Source: Streptomyces sp. YIM 121038 (GTDB taxonomy: Bacteria > Actinomycetota > Actinomycetes > Streptomycetales > Streptomycetaceae). Taken from it: a DNA stretch of 64,000 nucleotides. This document shows, piece by piece, positions 1-8,126 of the stretch (positions within the stretch are counted from its first letter, which is position 1; every line of letters starts with the position of its first letter). The notes beneath the pieces are model-generated. The model was not told where the DNA came from. It searched no databases and saw nothing but the letters and a program-made list of their open reading frames with translations. The position numbers were made by a program, and so were the translations under genes. The stretch is from contig NZ_CP030771.1 of NCBI RefSeq assembly GCF_006088715.1, positions 5,909,501 to 5,973,500 of the forward strand, in the 5' to 3' direction.

Positions 1-1901
1 CCGTGCACAAGCTCCTGCTGCTCGCCCTCGCGGCGGCGATCACCGTGCCGATCGTCAACGCCAAGTGGGCCTCCGGCGCCTGGCCGGACGCGCTCACCGT
101 CGACCTCTCCGAGCCGCTCGGCAAGGCCAGCGACTGGATCATCGACAACCGCGACAGCCACCCGCTGTTCGTCTACTTCCTCGGCCACGTCTCCAACGCC
201 GTCGTGCTGTCCGTGCGCGGCGTCTACCTGGTGCTGCTCGCCGCGGGCTGGGCGGGCGTGACCGCCGCCGCGGGCGTCATCGCCTGGCGCGTGGCGGGCG
301 TGCGGCTCGCCGCGGTGGCCGCCGCCGCGTTCGGCGTGTGCGGCCTGCTCGGCATGTGGGTGCCGACGATGCAGACGCTCGCCCTGATGACCGTCGCGGT
401 CCTCGCGTCCGTGCTCCTCGGCACGGCGCTCGGCCTCGCCGCCGGGCTGAACGACCGGGTCTTCCGCATGATGCGCCCGGTCCTCGACACCATGCAGGTG
501 CTCCCGGCCTTCGCCTACCTCCTGCCGGTCGTCCTGGTCTTCGGCATCGGCGTGCCCGCCGCCGTCTTCGCGACGGTCGTGTACGCGGCCCCGCCGATGG
601 CCCGCCTCACGGCACTCGGCCTGCGCGGCGCCGACGGCGGCGTGATGGAGGCCGTCGCGTCGCTCGGCGCGACCGGCCGCCAGCGCCTGCTCTCCGCGCG
701 CCTGCCGCTGGCCCGCAAGGAGCTCCTGCTCGGCCTCAACCAGACGATCATGATGGCGCTCTCCATGGCCGTCATCGCGTCCGTGATCGGCGCGGGCGGC
801 CTCGGCGACCGCGTCTACCAGGCGCTCGCCTCCGTCGACGTCGGCCAGGCGCTCGCCGCGGGCATCCCCATCGTGCTGCTCGCCGTCGTCCTGGACCGCG
901 TCACCGGTGCCGCGGGCGAACGCCTCGGCGCCCAGACCGAGGACACCTCGCCGCTGCGCGGCTGGCGCGGCTGGTCCCTGGCCGCCGCCGTGACCCTCGC
1001 CTGCGCGCTCGCCGCCCGGTTCGCCGACCGCCTGGAGTGGCCGACGAGCTGGGTCGTGCAGATCGCCGAGCCGGTCAACACCGCCAAGGACTGGATGGTC
1101 GACCACCTCTACACGGGCGTGCCCGTGGTGGGCGGCACCGCCGACTGGGCCGCGCACTTCACCACGTACGTGCTCGACCCCGTGCGCGACGGACTCCAGG
1201 GCCTGCCCTGGTGGTCGCTGCTGCTCATCGTCGCCGCCCTCGCCTGGGTGATCGGCACCTGGCAGACCGCGCTCACGGCCGTCCTCGCGATGGCGGCGAT
1301 CGGCGTGCTCGACGTGTGGAACGCCTCCCTCGACACGCTCTCGCAGGTCCTCGCGGGCGTCGCCGTGACCCTGGTCCTCGGCTTCGCGATCGGCGTGGCG
1401 GCCTCCCGCAGCCGGCGCCTGGAACGCCTGCTGCGGCCCGTCCTCGACGTCTTCCAGACGATGCCGCAGTTCGTGTACCTGATCCCGGTCGTCGCGCTCT
1501 TCGGCGTCGGCCGCGCCCCGGCGGTCTTCGCCGCCGTCGTGTACGCGCTGCCCGCCGTCGTGCGCATCACCACGCAGGGCCTGCGGCAGGTCAGCCCCGC
1601 CGCGATGGAGTCCGCGAAGTCCCTCGGCGCCACCAACTGGCAGGTCCTGCGCCAGGTCCAGCTGCCGCTTGCCCGCCCGGCGCTGCTGCTCGCCCTCAAC
1701 CAGGGCGTCGTGCTCGTCCTCGCCGTCGTCGTCATCGGCGGCCTGGTCGGCGGCGGGGCGCTCGGCTACGACGTCCTCGCCGGTCTGGCCCGCGGCGACC
1801 TGGCGACCGGTCTGGTCGGCGGCATCGCCATCGTCTGCCTCGGCCTGATGCTCGACCGGGTGACGCAGCCGACGGAACGCCGCGCGAAGAAGGGAGCCTG
1901 A
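1..1901 (+). CDS. Glycine betaine/proline ABC transporter, fused double permease (5' partial)
   Basis: This is the membrane subunit of an osmoprotectant importer. Two ProW-like permease halves are joined in one chain, so it should act as both permeases of the complex. About 632 residues are visible, rich in membrane segments. EAA-type ATPase-contact loops lie near residues 215-245 (AVASLGATGRQ...PLARKEL) and 535-565 (SAKSLGATNWQ...PLARPAL). The reading frame is open to the left edge and the visible GTG at 3 lacks an in-window ribosome site, so the true start probably lies outside. The stop is followed one base later by the binding-protein gene, indicating one operon. The ATPase gene is expected just upstream. 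Confidence 0.9.
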   Translation, partial: VHKLLLLALAAAITVPIVNAKWASGAWPDALTVDLSEPLGKASDWIIDNRDSHPLFVYFLGHVSNAVVLSVRGVYLVLLAAGWAGVTAAAGVIAWRVAGVRLAAVAAAAFGVCGLLGMWVPTMQTLALMTVAVLASVLLGTALGLAAGLNDRVFRMMRPVLDTMQVLPAFAYLLPVVLVFGIGVPAAVFATVVYAAPPMARLTALGLRGADGGVMEAVASLGATGRQRLLSARLPLARKELLLGLNQTIMMALSMAVIASVIGAGGLGDRVYQALASVDVGQALAAGIPIVLLAVVLDRVTGAAGERLGAQTEDTSPLRGWRGWSLAAAVTLACALAARFADRLEWPTSWVVQIAEPVNTAKDWMVDHLYTGVPVVGGTADWAAHFTTYVLDPVRDGLQGLPWWSLLLIVAALAWVIGTWQTALTAVLAMAAIGVLDVWNASLDTLSQVLAGVAVTLVLGFAIGVAASRSRRLERLLRPVLDVFQTMPQFVYLIPVVALFGVGRAPAVFAAVVYALPAVVRITTQGLRQVSPAAMESAKSLGATNWQVLRQVQLPLARPALLLALNQGVVLVLAVVVIGGLVGGGALGYDVLAGLARGDLATGLVGGIAIVCLGLMLDRVTQPTERRAKKGA

Positions 1902-1902
1902 C

Positions 1903-2868
1903 ATGCGGACGCGTACCCGTGTCATCGCCGCGGCCGGTGCGGGGGCGGCCCTGCTCGCCCTCTCCGGCTGCGGCAAGGCCGACATGAGCAAGCAGGCGTC
2001 CCCGTACGCCAACGCGGCGGGCGCCAAGACCGTGACGCTGTCCGTGCAGTCCTGGGTGGGCGCGCAGGCCGACGTCGCCGTCGCCGAGTACCTGCTCAAG
2101 CACGAGCTCGGCTACCGCGTCGACAAGGTCCAGATCGACGAGATCCCGGCCTGGGACGCGCTCAGCCAGGGCCGCGTCGACGCGATCATGGAGGACTGGG
2201 GCCACCCGGACCAGGAACAGCGCTACATCAAGGACAAGAAGACCATCGTCCCCGGCGGCGACGTCGGCGTGACCGGTCACATCGGCTGGTACGTCCCCAC
2301 GTACTTCGCGAAGAAGCACCCCGACGTCACCGACTGGAAGAACCTCAACAAGTACGCGAAGGACTTCCGCACCCCGGAGTCCGGCGGCAAGGGCCAGCTC
2401 ATGGACGGCTCCCCGTCCTACGTCACCAACGACAAGGCCCTCGTGGAGAACCTCGACCTGGACTACAAGGTCGTCTTCGCGGGCTCCGAGGCGGCCCAGA
2501 TCACCCAGATCGAACAGTTCGCCAAGCAGCAGAAGCCCTTCCTCACCTACTGGTACAAGCCCCAGTGGCTGTTCAAGAAGGTGCCGATGACGGAGGTCAA
2601 GCTGCCCGCGTACAAGGAGGGCTGCGACGCCGACCCCGCGAAGATCAAGTGCGCCTACCCGCACACGCCGCTCCAGAAGTACTTCAACGCGGACTTCGCG
2701 AAGAACGGCGGCGACGCGGCGGCCTTCCTGAAGCGCTTCAAGTGGACCGAGGCCGACCAGAACGAGGTCTCCCTGATGATCGCCGACAAGAAGATGTCCC
2801 CCGAGGACGCGGCGGAGCGCTGGCTCGCGGACAACGAGTCCAAGTGGAAGGCCTGGCTGCCGAAGTAG
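1903..2868 (+). CDS. Glycine betaine/proline ABC transporter substrate-binding lipoprotein
   Basis: This is the extracellular binding subunit of the same importer, ProX/OpuAC type, 321 residues. The N-terminus is a lipoprotein signal with arginines, a hydrophobic stretch and lipobox LSGC, giving lipidation at Cys23. The mature part has the type 2 periplasmic-binding pattern of this family (VQSWVGAQADVAVAEYLL; EIPAWDALSQGRVDAIMEDW), and scattered Trp and Tyr residues could form the aromatic cage for a quaternary amine. The ATG follows the permease stop by one base and has a GAAGGGAG ribosome site inside the permease end, so translation is likely coupled. Family assignment is firm; the exact ligand is inferred. 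Confidence 0.92.
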   Translation: MRTRTRVIAAAGAGAALLALSGCGKADMSKQASPYANAAGAKTVTLSVQSWVGAQADVAVAEYLLKHELGYRVDKVQIDEIPAWDALSQGRVDAIMEDWGHPDQEQRYIKDKKTIVPGGDVGVTGHIGWYVPTYFAKKHPDVTDWKNLNKYAKDFRTPESGGKGQLMDGSPSYVTNDKALVENLDLDYKVVFAGSEAAQITQIEQFAKQQKPFLTYWYKPQWLFKKVPMTEVKLPAYKEGCDADPAKIKCAYPHTPLQKYFNADFAKNGGDAAAFLKRFKWTEADQNEVSLMIADKKMSPEDAAERWLADNESKWKAWLPK

Positions 2869-2913
2869 CCCTCGCCGGAGGGGCTGAATCTCTGCCGCAA
2901 CCGGCGACAGATC

Positions 2914-3013
2914 CAGCCCGTCCGGCGTTTGAGGACGAGGCGCGGAGCGCCGACGAACGGGGGTCCAAGGGGGCGGAGCCCCCTTGTTCGGGAAGGGGCG
3001 GGTCAGGGGCGCC
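2914..3013 (+). repeat. Dispersed intergenic repeat, family 1, copy A
   Basis: The element starts CAGCCCGTCCGGCGTTTGAG, continues with a GCGCGGAGCGC palindrome and then a GGGGGC-GGA-GCCCCC hairpin, and ends in GGGAAGGGGCGGG. It fills the gap between the convergent binding-protein and isocitrate-lyase-like genes, where the G/C hairpin could end transcription. Six further full or partial copies occur in this window. Confidence 0.85.
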
Positions 3014-3022
3014 CCGCGAGGG

Positions 3023-3760
3023 CTAGAGCAGCTGCTTCGCGATGTCGCGCAAGGCGCCCATGGCCTGCTGGTGCAGCCCCGGCCCGAAGGTGACCCGCGT
3101 CGCGCCGAGCCGCCCCAGCTCCCGGGGAGAGGGCCCACCGGGCAGCGCGATCACGTTCAGCGGCCCCCCGACCGCGACGCGCAGCGCGGGCAGCACCTCC
3201 ACCGGCGCCTTGATGACGTAGACGCAGTCCGCCCCGGCCTCGACGTAGAGCCGCGCCCGCGCCACGGTCTCCTCGAAGTCCGCGACCCCGCGCACGTACG
3301 TGTCGACGCGCGCGTTGACGAACAGCTCGCGTCCGGCCGCCTCCCGCACCGCCGCGAGGTAGTCCGCCTGCTCCCGGGGGTCCTTGAGGGTGCCCGGCGG
3401 CGCGTCCTCGCGGCCCCCGGAGTCCTCCAGGTTGCAGCCGACGGCCCCGGCGTCGAGCAGCCGCCCCACCAGCTGGCGCGCGGGCAGCCCGTACCCGTCC
3501 TCGACGTCCGCGCTGACCGGCACGGACACGGCCCGCGCCACCCGCGCGACCGCCTCGAACATCTCGCGCGGCGGCACGGACCCGTCGGCGTGGCCGAGGG
3601 CGGCGGCGACGCCCGCGCTGGGCGTGGCGAGCGCGGGGAAGCCGGCCTCCTCGAAGACGCGGGCGCTGGCCGCGTCCCACGGGCCGGGCAGGACGAGCGG
3701 GTCGCCCGGCGCCCGTCCGTGGTGCAGGGCGCCGAACGCCTCGGCAGTGCACTTGCTCAT
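3023..3760 (-). CDS. Isocitrate lyase/phosphoenolpyruvate mutase family protein
   Basis: A 245-residue TIM-barrel protein of the ICL/PEP mutase superfamily, which makes or breaks C-C or C-P bonds next to a carboxylate. Visible motifs are GPWDAASARVFEEAGFPALATPSAG near the start, the metal-binding DVEDGYG at residues 85-91, and NLEDS further on. It lacks the KKCGH-type loop of true isocitrate lyases and is much shorter, so it fits the small 2-methylisocitrate-lyase-like or oxaloacetate-hydrolase-like members. The substrate cannot be read from sequence. The start ATG is followed by SKCTAEAF. It is convergent with the transporter operon across repeat copy A. Confidence 0.85.
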   Translation of the reverse strand: MSKCTAEAFGALHHGRAPGDPLVLPGPWDAASARVFEEAGFPALATPSAGVAAALGHADGSVPPREMFEAVARVARAVSVPVSADVEDGYGLPARQLVGRLLDAGAVGCNLEDSGGREDAPPGTLKDPREQADYLAAVREAAGRELFVNARVDTYVRGVADFEETVARARLYVEAGADCVYVIKAPVEVLPALRVAVGGPLNVIALPGGPSPRELGRLGATRVTFGPGLHQQAMGALRDIAKQLL

Positions 3761-3812
3761 GGGTGGTGCTCATCCTCTCGGGGCTTGCGGGAACGCGCGC
3801 GGCGCGCCGGTG

Positions 3813-4385
3813 CTACTCGGCGGGCCGGTGCGCGGTGGACCCGGGCGTGTAGTGCCCGGGCACCATGCGCGTGGTCACGGCGAACCGGTTCCAGCCGTTG
3901 ATCAGGGTGATCGCGGCGATGAGATGGGCCAGCTCCGTGTCGTCGAAGTGGCGCGCGGCGCGCTCGTACACCGCGTCGGGGACGAAGCCGTCGGTGAGGA
4001 CGGTCACGGCCTCCGTCAGCTCGATGGCGGCGATCTCCCGGGCCGTGTAGAAGTGCTTGGACTCCTCCCAGGTGGACAGCTGCACGATCCGCTCGACGCT
4101 CTCACCGGCCGCGAGGGCGTCCTTGGTGTGCATGTCGAGGCAGAACGCGCAGTGGTTGATCTGCGAGGCCCGGATCTGTATGAGCTCGAAGAGGACCGGG
4201 TCCACCCCGCGCTTGGCGGCCGCGGCGAACCGGATCATGGCCTTGTACGCCTCCGGGGCCAGCTCGGCCATGTTGAGGCGGGGCGTGTGCTCGGGCAGCC
4301 GCTCGTCGTGGGCGTGCGCGGTGGCGGGCGCGTGCGGGGCGGCGGGCGTGTGCGGGGCGGCGGCGGTCTGCGTCGGGTGCGTCAT
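3813..4385 (-). CDS. Carboxymuconolactone decarboxylase/AhpD-like protein
   Basis: A 190-residue alkylhydroperoxidase-like protein. After a low-complexity, His- and Pro-rich N-terminal tail of about 30 residues comes a CMD fold with the redox motif NHCAFCLDMH (Cys79, Cys82, His86), the pattern of AhpD-type peroxidase members. It is divergent from a MocR-type regulator whose start lies 46 bases away, so it is probably that regulator's target. TAGGTT on the minus strand (4392-4397) sits six bases before the ATG, suggesting a leaderless transcript. The His-rich tail could mean a start further in, but no better ribosome site is seen. Confidence 0.86.
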   Translation of the reverse strand: MTHPTQTAAAPHTPAAPHAPATAHAHDERLPEHTPRLNMAELAPEAYKAMIRFAAAAKRGVDPVLFELIQIRASQINHCAFCLDMHTKDALAAGESVERIVQLSTWEESKHFYTAREIAAIELTEAVTVLTDGFVPDAVYERAARHFDDTELAHLIAAITLINGWNRFAVTTRMVPGHYTPGSTAHRPAE

Positions 4386-4388
4386 GGC

Positions 4389-4431
4389 TTGAACCTACGA
4401 GGTGATTTGCCCACCGGTATGGTCCATTCCC
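4389..4431. promoter_or_regulatory. Compact divergent promoter, both transcripts probably leaderless
   Basis: The gap between the two divergent genes is only 46 bases. It holds a minus-strand -10-like TAGGTT (4392-4397) ending six bases before the ATG at 4385, and a plus-strand TATGGT (4418-4423) ending eight bases before the ATG at 4432. No Shine-Dalgarno sequence precedes either start. The short ATGG-N7-CCAT dyad overlapping the right promoter could belong to a MocR operator; that part is inference. Confidence 0.45.
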
Positions 4432-5877
4432 ATGGAGAAATCTTGGGCCACTTCCGGCGAAGCGGACACCCCCGGCCCCACGGGCCCCCACGGGGGCTGG
4501 AGCGTGGACCTCCATCTCGACGCGCCCGGCAAGGGCTCCCGCTCCGGGGTGCGCCGCAGCCTCACCGACGCGCTGCGCGACGCGGTCCGCGGCGGCCGTC
4601 TCGCGCCGGGCACGCGCCTGCCGTCGTCCCGTACGCTCGCCGCCGACCTGGGCGTCGCGCGCAACACGGTCGCCGACGCGTACGCGGACCTCGTCGCGGA
4701 GGGCTGGCTGACCGCCCGGCAGGGCTCGGGCACCCGGGTCGCCGCCCGTGACGTGCCGCGCCCGGTGGCGTCCGCGCGCCCGCCCCGCAGCGGTGGCGCC
4801 CCGGTCCACGACCTGACGCCGGGCACGCCGGACGTCGCGTCCTTCCCGCGCGGGGAGTGGCTGAAGGCGGCGCGGCGCGCCCTGGCCGCGGCCCCGAACG
4901 ACGCGCTCGGCTACGGCGATCCGCGCGGCAGGATCGAGCTGCGCACGGCCCTCGCCGCGTATCTCTCCCGGGCCCGGGGCGTACACGCCGAACCGGACCG
5001 GATCGTCGTCGTGCCCGGCTTCGTGCACGGCCTGACGCTGCTCGGCGAGCTGCTCGGCGCGCGCGGCCTGCGGGAGATCGCGGTCGAGCCGTACGGTCTC
5101 GATCTGCACTGGGACCGCCTGGAGCGGATGGGCCTCGCGACCCGGCCGCTCGGGCTCGACGAACTCGGTACGCGCACCGACGGGTTGGCCGCGCACCGGG
5201 CGGTCCTGCTGACGCCCGCCCACCAGTTCCCCATCGGCGTACCGCTGCATCCCGACCGGCGGTCGCAGGCCGTGCGGTGGGCGCGGCGGTCGGACGGGCT
5301 GATCCTGGAGGACGACTACGACGGCGAGTTCCGCTACGACCGGCAGGCGGTCGGCGCGCTCCAGGGCCTCGACCCGGACCGGGTGGTGTACCTGGGCACG
5401 GCCAGCAAGTCCCTCGCGCCGGGCCTGCGGATCGCCTGGATGGTGCTCCCGGCCGCGCTGGCCTCGGAGGTGGCCGAGCTGAAGGACCGGGCGGGGGCAT
5501 CGGGCGGCGCCATCGACCAGCTGACGCTCGCGGAGTTCCTGACGTCCGGGGCGTACGACCGCCATGTGCGCTCGGTGCGGCTTCGCTACCGGCGCCGCCG
5601 CGACCAGCTGGTGGCCGCCGTGGCCGAGCGAGCGCCCGACGTCCGCGTCACCGGCATCGCGGCGGGCCTGCACGCGGTGCTCCAACTGCCGCCCGGCACC
5701 GAGCAGGTGGTGGTGCAGTCCGCGAGCTGGCAGCGGCTCGCGGTCCAGGGCCTGTCCCGCTTCCGCCACCCCGGGGCGGTCGCGGACCGCCGGGACGCGC
5801 TGGTGGTCGGCTACGGCACGCCCGCCGACCACACCTGGGCCGCGGCCCTCGACGCGCTGTGCCGCTCGCTGCCGTGA
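4432..5877 (+). CDS. MocR-family regulator (GntR HTH fused to aminotransferase-like domain)
   Basis: A 481-residue PLP-binding transcription regulator. The N-terminal third is a GntR winged helix (LTDALRDAVRGGRLAPGTRLPSSRTLAADL...NTVADAYADLVAEGWL), followed by a fold-type I aminotransferase domain with DDYDGEFRYD and the PLP lysine in GTASKSLAPGLR (Lys326). Such proteins sense PLP or amino compounds and usually control the adjacent divergent gene, here the AhpD-like gene. I chose ATG 4432 because a -10-like TATGGT lies eight bases upstream. An in-frame GTG at 4402 would add ten residues and is not excluded. Confidence 0.88.
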   Translation: MEKSWATSGEADTPGPTGPHGGWSVDLHLDAPGKGSRSGVRRSLTDALRDAVRGGRLAPGTRLPSSRTLAADLGVARNTVADAYADLVAEGWLTARQGSGTRVAARDVPRPVASARPPRSGGAPVHDLTPGTPDVASFPRGEWLKAARRALAAAPNDALGYGDPRGRIELRTALAAYLSRARGVHAEPDRIVVVPGFVHGLTLLGELLGARGLREIAVEPYGLDLHWDRLERMGLATRPLGLDELGTRTDGLAAHRAVLLTPAHQFPIGVPLHPDRRSQAVRWARRSDGLILEDDYDGEFRYDRQAVGALQGLDPDRVVYLGTASKSLAPGLRIAWMVLPAALASEVAELKDRAGASGGAIDQLTLAEFLTSGAYDRHVRSVRLRYRRRRDQLVAAVAERAPDVRVTGIAAGLHAVLQLPPGTEQVVVQSASWQRLAVQGLSRFRHPGAVADRRDALVVGYGTPADHTWAAALDALCRSLP

Positions 5878-5887
5878 TCTCGGGCCG

Positions 5888-5910
5888 GGGCCCGGCCGTG
5901 CGCCGGGCCC
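5888..5910. terminator. Bidirectional G/C hairpin between convergent genes
   Basis: GGGCCCGGC (5888-5896), a five-base loop and GCCGGGCCC (5902-5910) form a perfect nine-pair stem in the 46-base gap between the MocR gene and the convergent NmrA-like gene. No U-tract follows, as is common in this group. Confidence 0.5.
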
Positions 5911-5923
5911 GGGGCGCCTCGGG

Positions 5924-6667
5924 CTAGCCCTGCGCGGCCAGCCACTCCTCGAAGGTGGTGGGCATGATGCGCGCGCCGTCGCCGGGGAGCAGCGCGTCGC
6001 CCGCCATGTCCGGGCCGAACAGGCCCGACCAGGTCGGGACCAGCTTCACCGTGCGGCCCTGGGCCTGGAGCGTGCGCCGGGCCATGTCGACCATGTCCTG
6101 CGGGTCGGGCCCGGCCACGTCCTGATACCGGCCCAGGGGCGTGCCGGCCGCGACCTCGGCGAGGACGCTCGCCACGTCGTCGGGCGCGACCGGCTGGAGG
6201 AGCAGCGGCGCGACGGTGGCGACGCCGTCCTGCTCGGTCCAGCTCGCGACCATCGCGGCGAAGTCGTGGAACTGCGTGGCCGGGACGACGGTCCACGGCA
6301 CCGGGCCCGCGGCGACCAGGCGCTCCTGCTCGCGCTTGCCCGCGTAGTGCGCGTTGCCCTCGACGCGGTCCATGCCCGCGATGGACAGCAGGACGTGGTG
6401 CTTGACCCCGGCCTTCTCCTCGGCGGCGAGGAGGTTCCCCGTGGTGGTGCCGAAGTACGCGACGGTCTCCGCGGGGTCGCCGGCCGTGCAGTTGGTGGTG
6501 TCCACGACCGCGTCCACCCCGGCGAGGGCGGCGTCGAGCCCCTCCCCGGTGGTCAGGTCCACGCCCAGCGAGCGGCTGACGCGCACGACGTCGTGGCCCG
6601 CCTTCTCCAGTACGGCGACGGTGCGGGCCCCGATGCTCCCGGTGGCTCCGGCGACGGCGATGCGCAT
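5924..6667 (-). CDS. NAD(P)-binding NmrA/SDR-a-like oxidoreductase
   Basis: A 247-residue Rossmann protein of the atypical SDR (NmrA/NAD(P)H-binding) type. The dinucleotide motif GATGSIG is at residues 7-13. The classical YxxxK pair is only loosely represented (HYAGKREQERLV, as in SDR-a members), so it may act as a quinone/NADPH sensor or reductase rather than a classical dehydrogenase. It is divergent from an Rrf2-type regulator, and the shared intergenic region carries a strong dyad, so it is most likely regulated by that neighbour. The substrate is unknown. Confidence 0.85.
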   Translation of the reverse strand: MRIAVAGATGSIGARTVAVLEKAGHDVVRVSRSLGVDLTTGEGLDAALAGVDAVVDTTNCTAGDPAETVAYFGTTTGNLLAAEEKAGVKHHVLLSIAGMDRVEGNAHYAGKREQERLVAAGPVPWTVVPATQFHDFAAMVASWTEQDGVATVAPLLLQPVAPDDVASVLAEVAAGTPLGRYQDVAGPDPQDMVDMARRTLQAQGRTVKLVPTWSGLFGPDMAGDALLPGDGARIMPTTFEEWLAAQG

Positions 6668-6722
6668 GACGATCTCCCCTGGTCCGTGTGTCCCTTGGTG
6701 CCTCGTTCGGTACCCGAACCAT

Positions 6723-6773
6723 ATCTCGGACTAAATGTATCCGCAATATCCCGGATCCCGGATGTCCGGGATA
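6723..6773. promoter_or_regulatory. Operator candidate for the Rrf2-type regulator
   Basis: TATCCCGGA (6747-6755) and TCCGGGATA (6765-6773) form a perfect nine-base inverted repeat with a nine-base spacer, ending 11 bases before the Rrf2 ATG. A third, near-identical half-site TATCTCGGA lies at 6722-6730. The arrangement suggests autoregulation and control of the divergent NmrA-like gene. Confidence 0.6.
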
Positions 6774-6784
6774 GACTCGACGGC

Positions 6785-7258
6785 ATGAAGCTGCCTGTGA
6801 GTACGGAGTGGGTGTTGCACTGCGCCACGTCGCTGGCGCAGCTGGAGCCGGGCGCGACCGCGTCGGCCGGACAGCTCGCGGGGTACTTCGACGTGCCGCA
6901 GGCCTATCTCGCCAAGCAGCTCCAGCCGCTGGTCAAGGCCGGTGTCCTCGCCGCGACGACGGGCCCCAGGGGCGGCTTCCGGCTGGCCCGCCCGGTCGCG
7001 GACATCACGCTGCTCGACATCGTCGAGGCGGTGGACGGCGCGGCGTCCCCCTACGAGTGCCGGGAGATCCGCCAGCGGGGCCGGGGCGCGCTGCCCGCCG
7101 AGGACTGCCGCGCCGCCTGCCCCATCGCGGCGAAGATGGCCACGGCCCACACCGCCTGGCGCACCAGCCTCGCCGCGGTCACCCTGGCCGACCTCCTCAC
7201 CGAACTCCCGGAGTGGGCCCCGGAGCGCACCCGGCGTCTCCTCGTGGGCACGGGGTAG
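6785..7258 (+). CDS. Rrf2-family transcriptional regulator
   Basis: A 157-residue winged-helix regulator. The Rrf2 pattern is clear: ATSLAQLEPGATASAGQLAGYFDVPQAYLAKQLQPLVKAGVL, then the wing GPRGGFRLARP and ITLLDIVEAVDG. Cysteines at 92, 108 and 112 have C-X15-C-X3-C spacing, unlike the C-X5-C-X5-C of [2Fe-2S]-type IscR/NsrR, so iron-sulfur sensing is not assured; thiol-based redox sensing is an alternative. The ATG follows the operator-like dyad. It faces the NmrA-like gene divergently, a pairing common for redox-responsive switches. Confidence 0.88.
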   Translation: MKLPVSTEWVLHCATSLAQLEPGATASAGQLAGYFDVPQAYLAKQLQPLVKAGVLAATTGPRGGFRLARPVADITLLDIVEAVDGAASPYECREIRQRGRGALPAEDCRAACPIAAKMATAHTAWRTSLAAVTLADLLTELPEWAPERTRRLLVGTG

Positions 7259-7279
7259 CGCCCCCCCCGGGGGGGGGCG
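7259..7279. terminator. C8G9 homopolymer palindrome between convergent genes
   Basis: Directly after the Rrf2 stop comes CG, eight C, nine G, then CG, a self-complementary tract that can fold into a stem. It lies in the 25-base gap before the convergent membrane-protein gene and may end transcription both ways. Such runs are also prone to length errors. Confidence 0.4.
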
Positions 7280-7283
7280 GGTC

Positions 7284-8105
7284 TCAGTCGGTGGGGGCCT
7301 CGCCGAAGCGGGCCAGGGCCAGGGCTCCCGCCACCGCCACCGCGAAGCCGAGGACGGCCAGCCAGCCGAGCCCCTCGCGGGTGCGGTCGCCGAGCCAGAC
7401 CACGCCCACCAGGGCGGGGCCGATGGTCTCGCCGATGACCATGCCCGCCGTGGCGGCGGTGACCGAGCCGCGCTGGAGGGCGGAGGTGAGGAGGAGGAAC
7501 GCGGCGCCGCCGCCGATCAGGAGCGCGTACGCGGCGGGGTTGGCGACGAGCGCCCCCGGCGAGACGTCGTCGATGAGGCGCACGGTCACCTCGACCACGC
7601 CGAAGCCGCAGCCCGCCCCGAGGCCGAGGGCCACCGCCCGCGCCCGGTCCGGAAGGCGTCCGGCCACGGCCCCGAGCAGCAGCACGGCCAGGGCGACGCC
7701 CAGCATCGCGAGCCGCAGCCCCGTGGACCCGCCCTTGTCGCCCTCCTCGCCGGACGCGAGGCCGAGCAGGGCGAGCCCGGCGCAGACGACGCCGATCGCG
7801 CCCCACTCCGTACCGCTGAGCCGCACTCCGAGGAGCCGCGCCGCGGTCACGGCCGTCACGGCGAGGGAGGCGGCGAGCGCGGCGCCCACCGCGTAGATGG
7901 GCACGGACCGCAGGGCCACGATCTGGAGCAGGAACCCGACCCCGTCCAGGGCGAGTCCGGCCACGTACCGCCACTGCCGCACGGCGCGCAGCAGCAGTGC
8001 GGGGTCGACGCCTGACCCCGTCCCGGGCGCGGTCGAGCGCGCCGCGACCGCCTGCAACACCGAGGCCATGCCGAAGCAGACCGCCGAACCGAGCGCGCAA
8101 ATCAT
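7284..8105 (-). CDS. EamA/DMT-like integral membrane protein
   Basis: A 273-residue protein with about nine to ten hydrophobic segments, resembling drug/metabolite transporter family proteins common in Streptomyces (MICALGSAVCFGMASVLQAVAARS at the start; LLTSALQRGSVTAATAGMVIGETIGPALVGVVWLGDR in the second half). The two-repeat EamA layout is plausible; the substrate is unknown. Start choice is uncertain: ATG 8105 is used, but GTG 8117 is in frame and lies inside a palindrome, with a minus-strand TACAGT -10-like box just before it, so a leaderless GTG start is possible. Confidence 0.75.
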   Translation of the reverse strand: MICALGSAVCFGMASVLQAVAARSTAPGTGSGVDPALLLRAVRQWRYVAGLALDGVGFLLQIVALRSVPIYAVGAALAASLAVTAVTAARLLGVRLSGTEWGAIGVVCAGLALLGLASGEEGDKGGSTGLRLAMLGVALAVLLLGAVAGRLPDRARAVALGLGAGCGFGVVEVTVRLIDDVSPGALVANPAAYALLIGGGAAFLLLTSALQRGSVTAATAGMVIGETIGPALVGVVWLGDRTREGLGWLAVLGFAVAVAGALALARFGEAPTD

Positions 8106-8111
8106 CCCAAG

Positions 8112-8126
8112 AGTCACGAAGTGACT
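8112..8126. promoter_or_regulatory. 15-bp palindrome over the start of the membrane-protein gene
   Basis: AGTCAC-GAA-GTGACT is a perfect inverted repeat with a three-base centre. It overlaps the possible GTG start at 8117 and abuts a -10-like TACAGT, so a repressor bound here would block initiation. No cognate regulator is identifiable. Confidence 0.4.

Noticed and set aside
3003..3773. Alternative minus-strand frame MSTTHEQVHCRGVRRPAPRT
   Set aside because: Out-of-frame version of the ICL/PEP-mutase-like gene, with Arg/Gly/Ala-only content.
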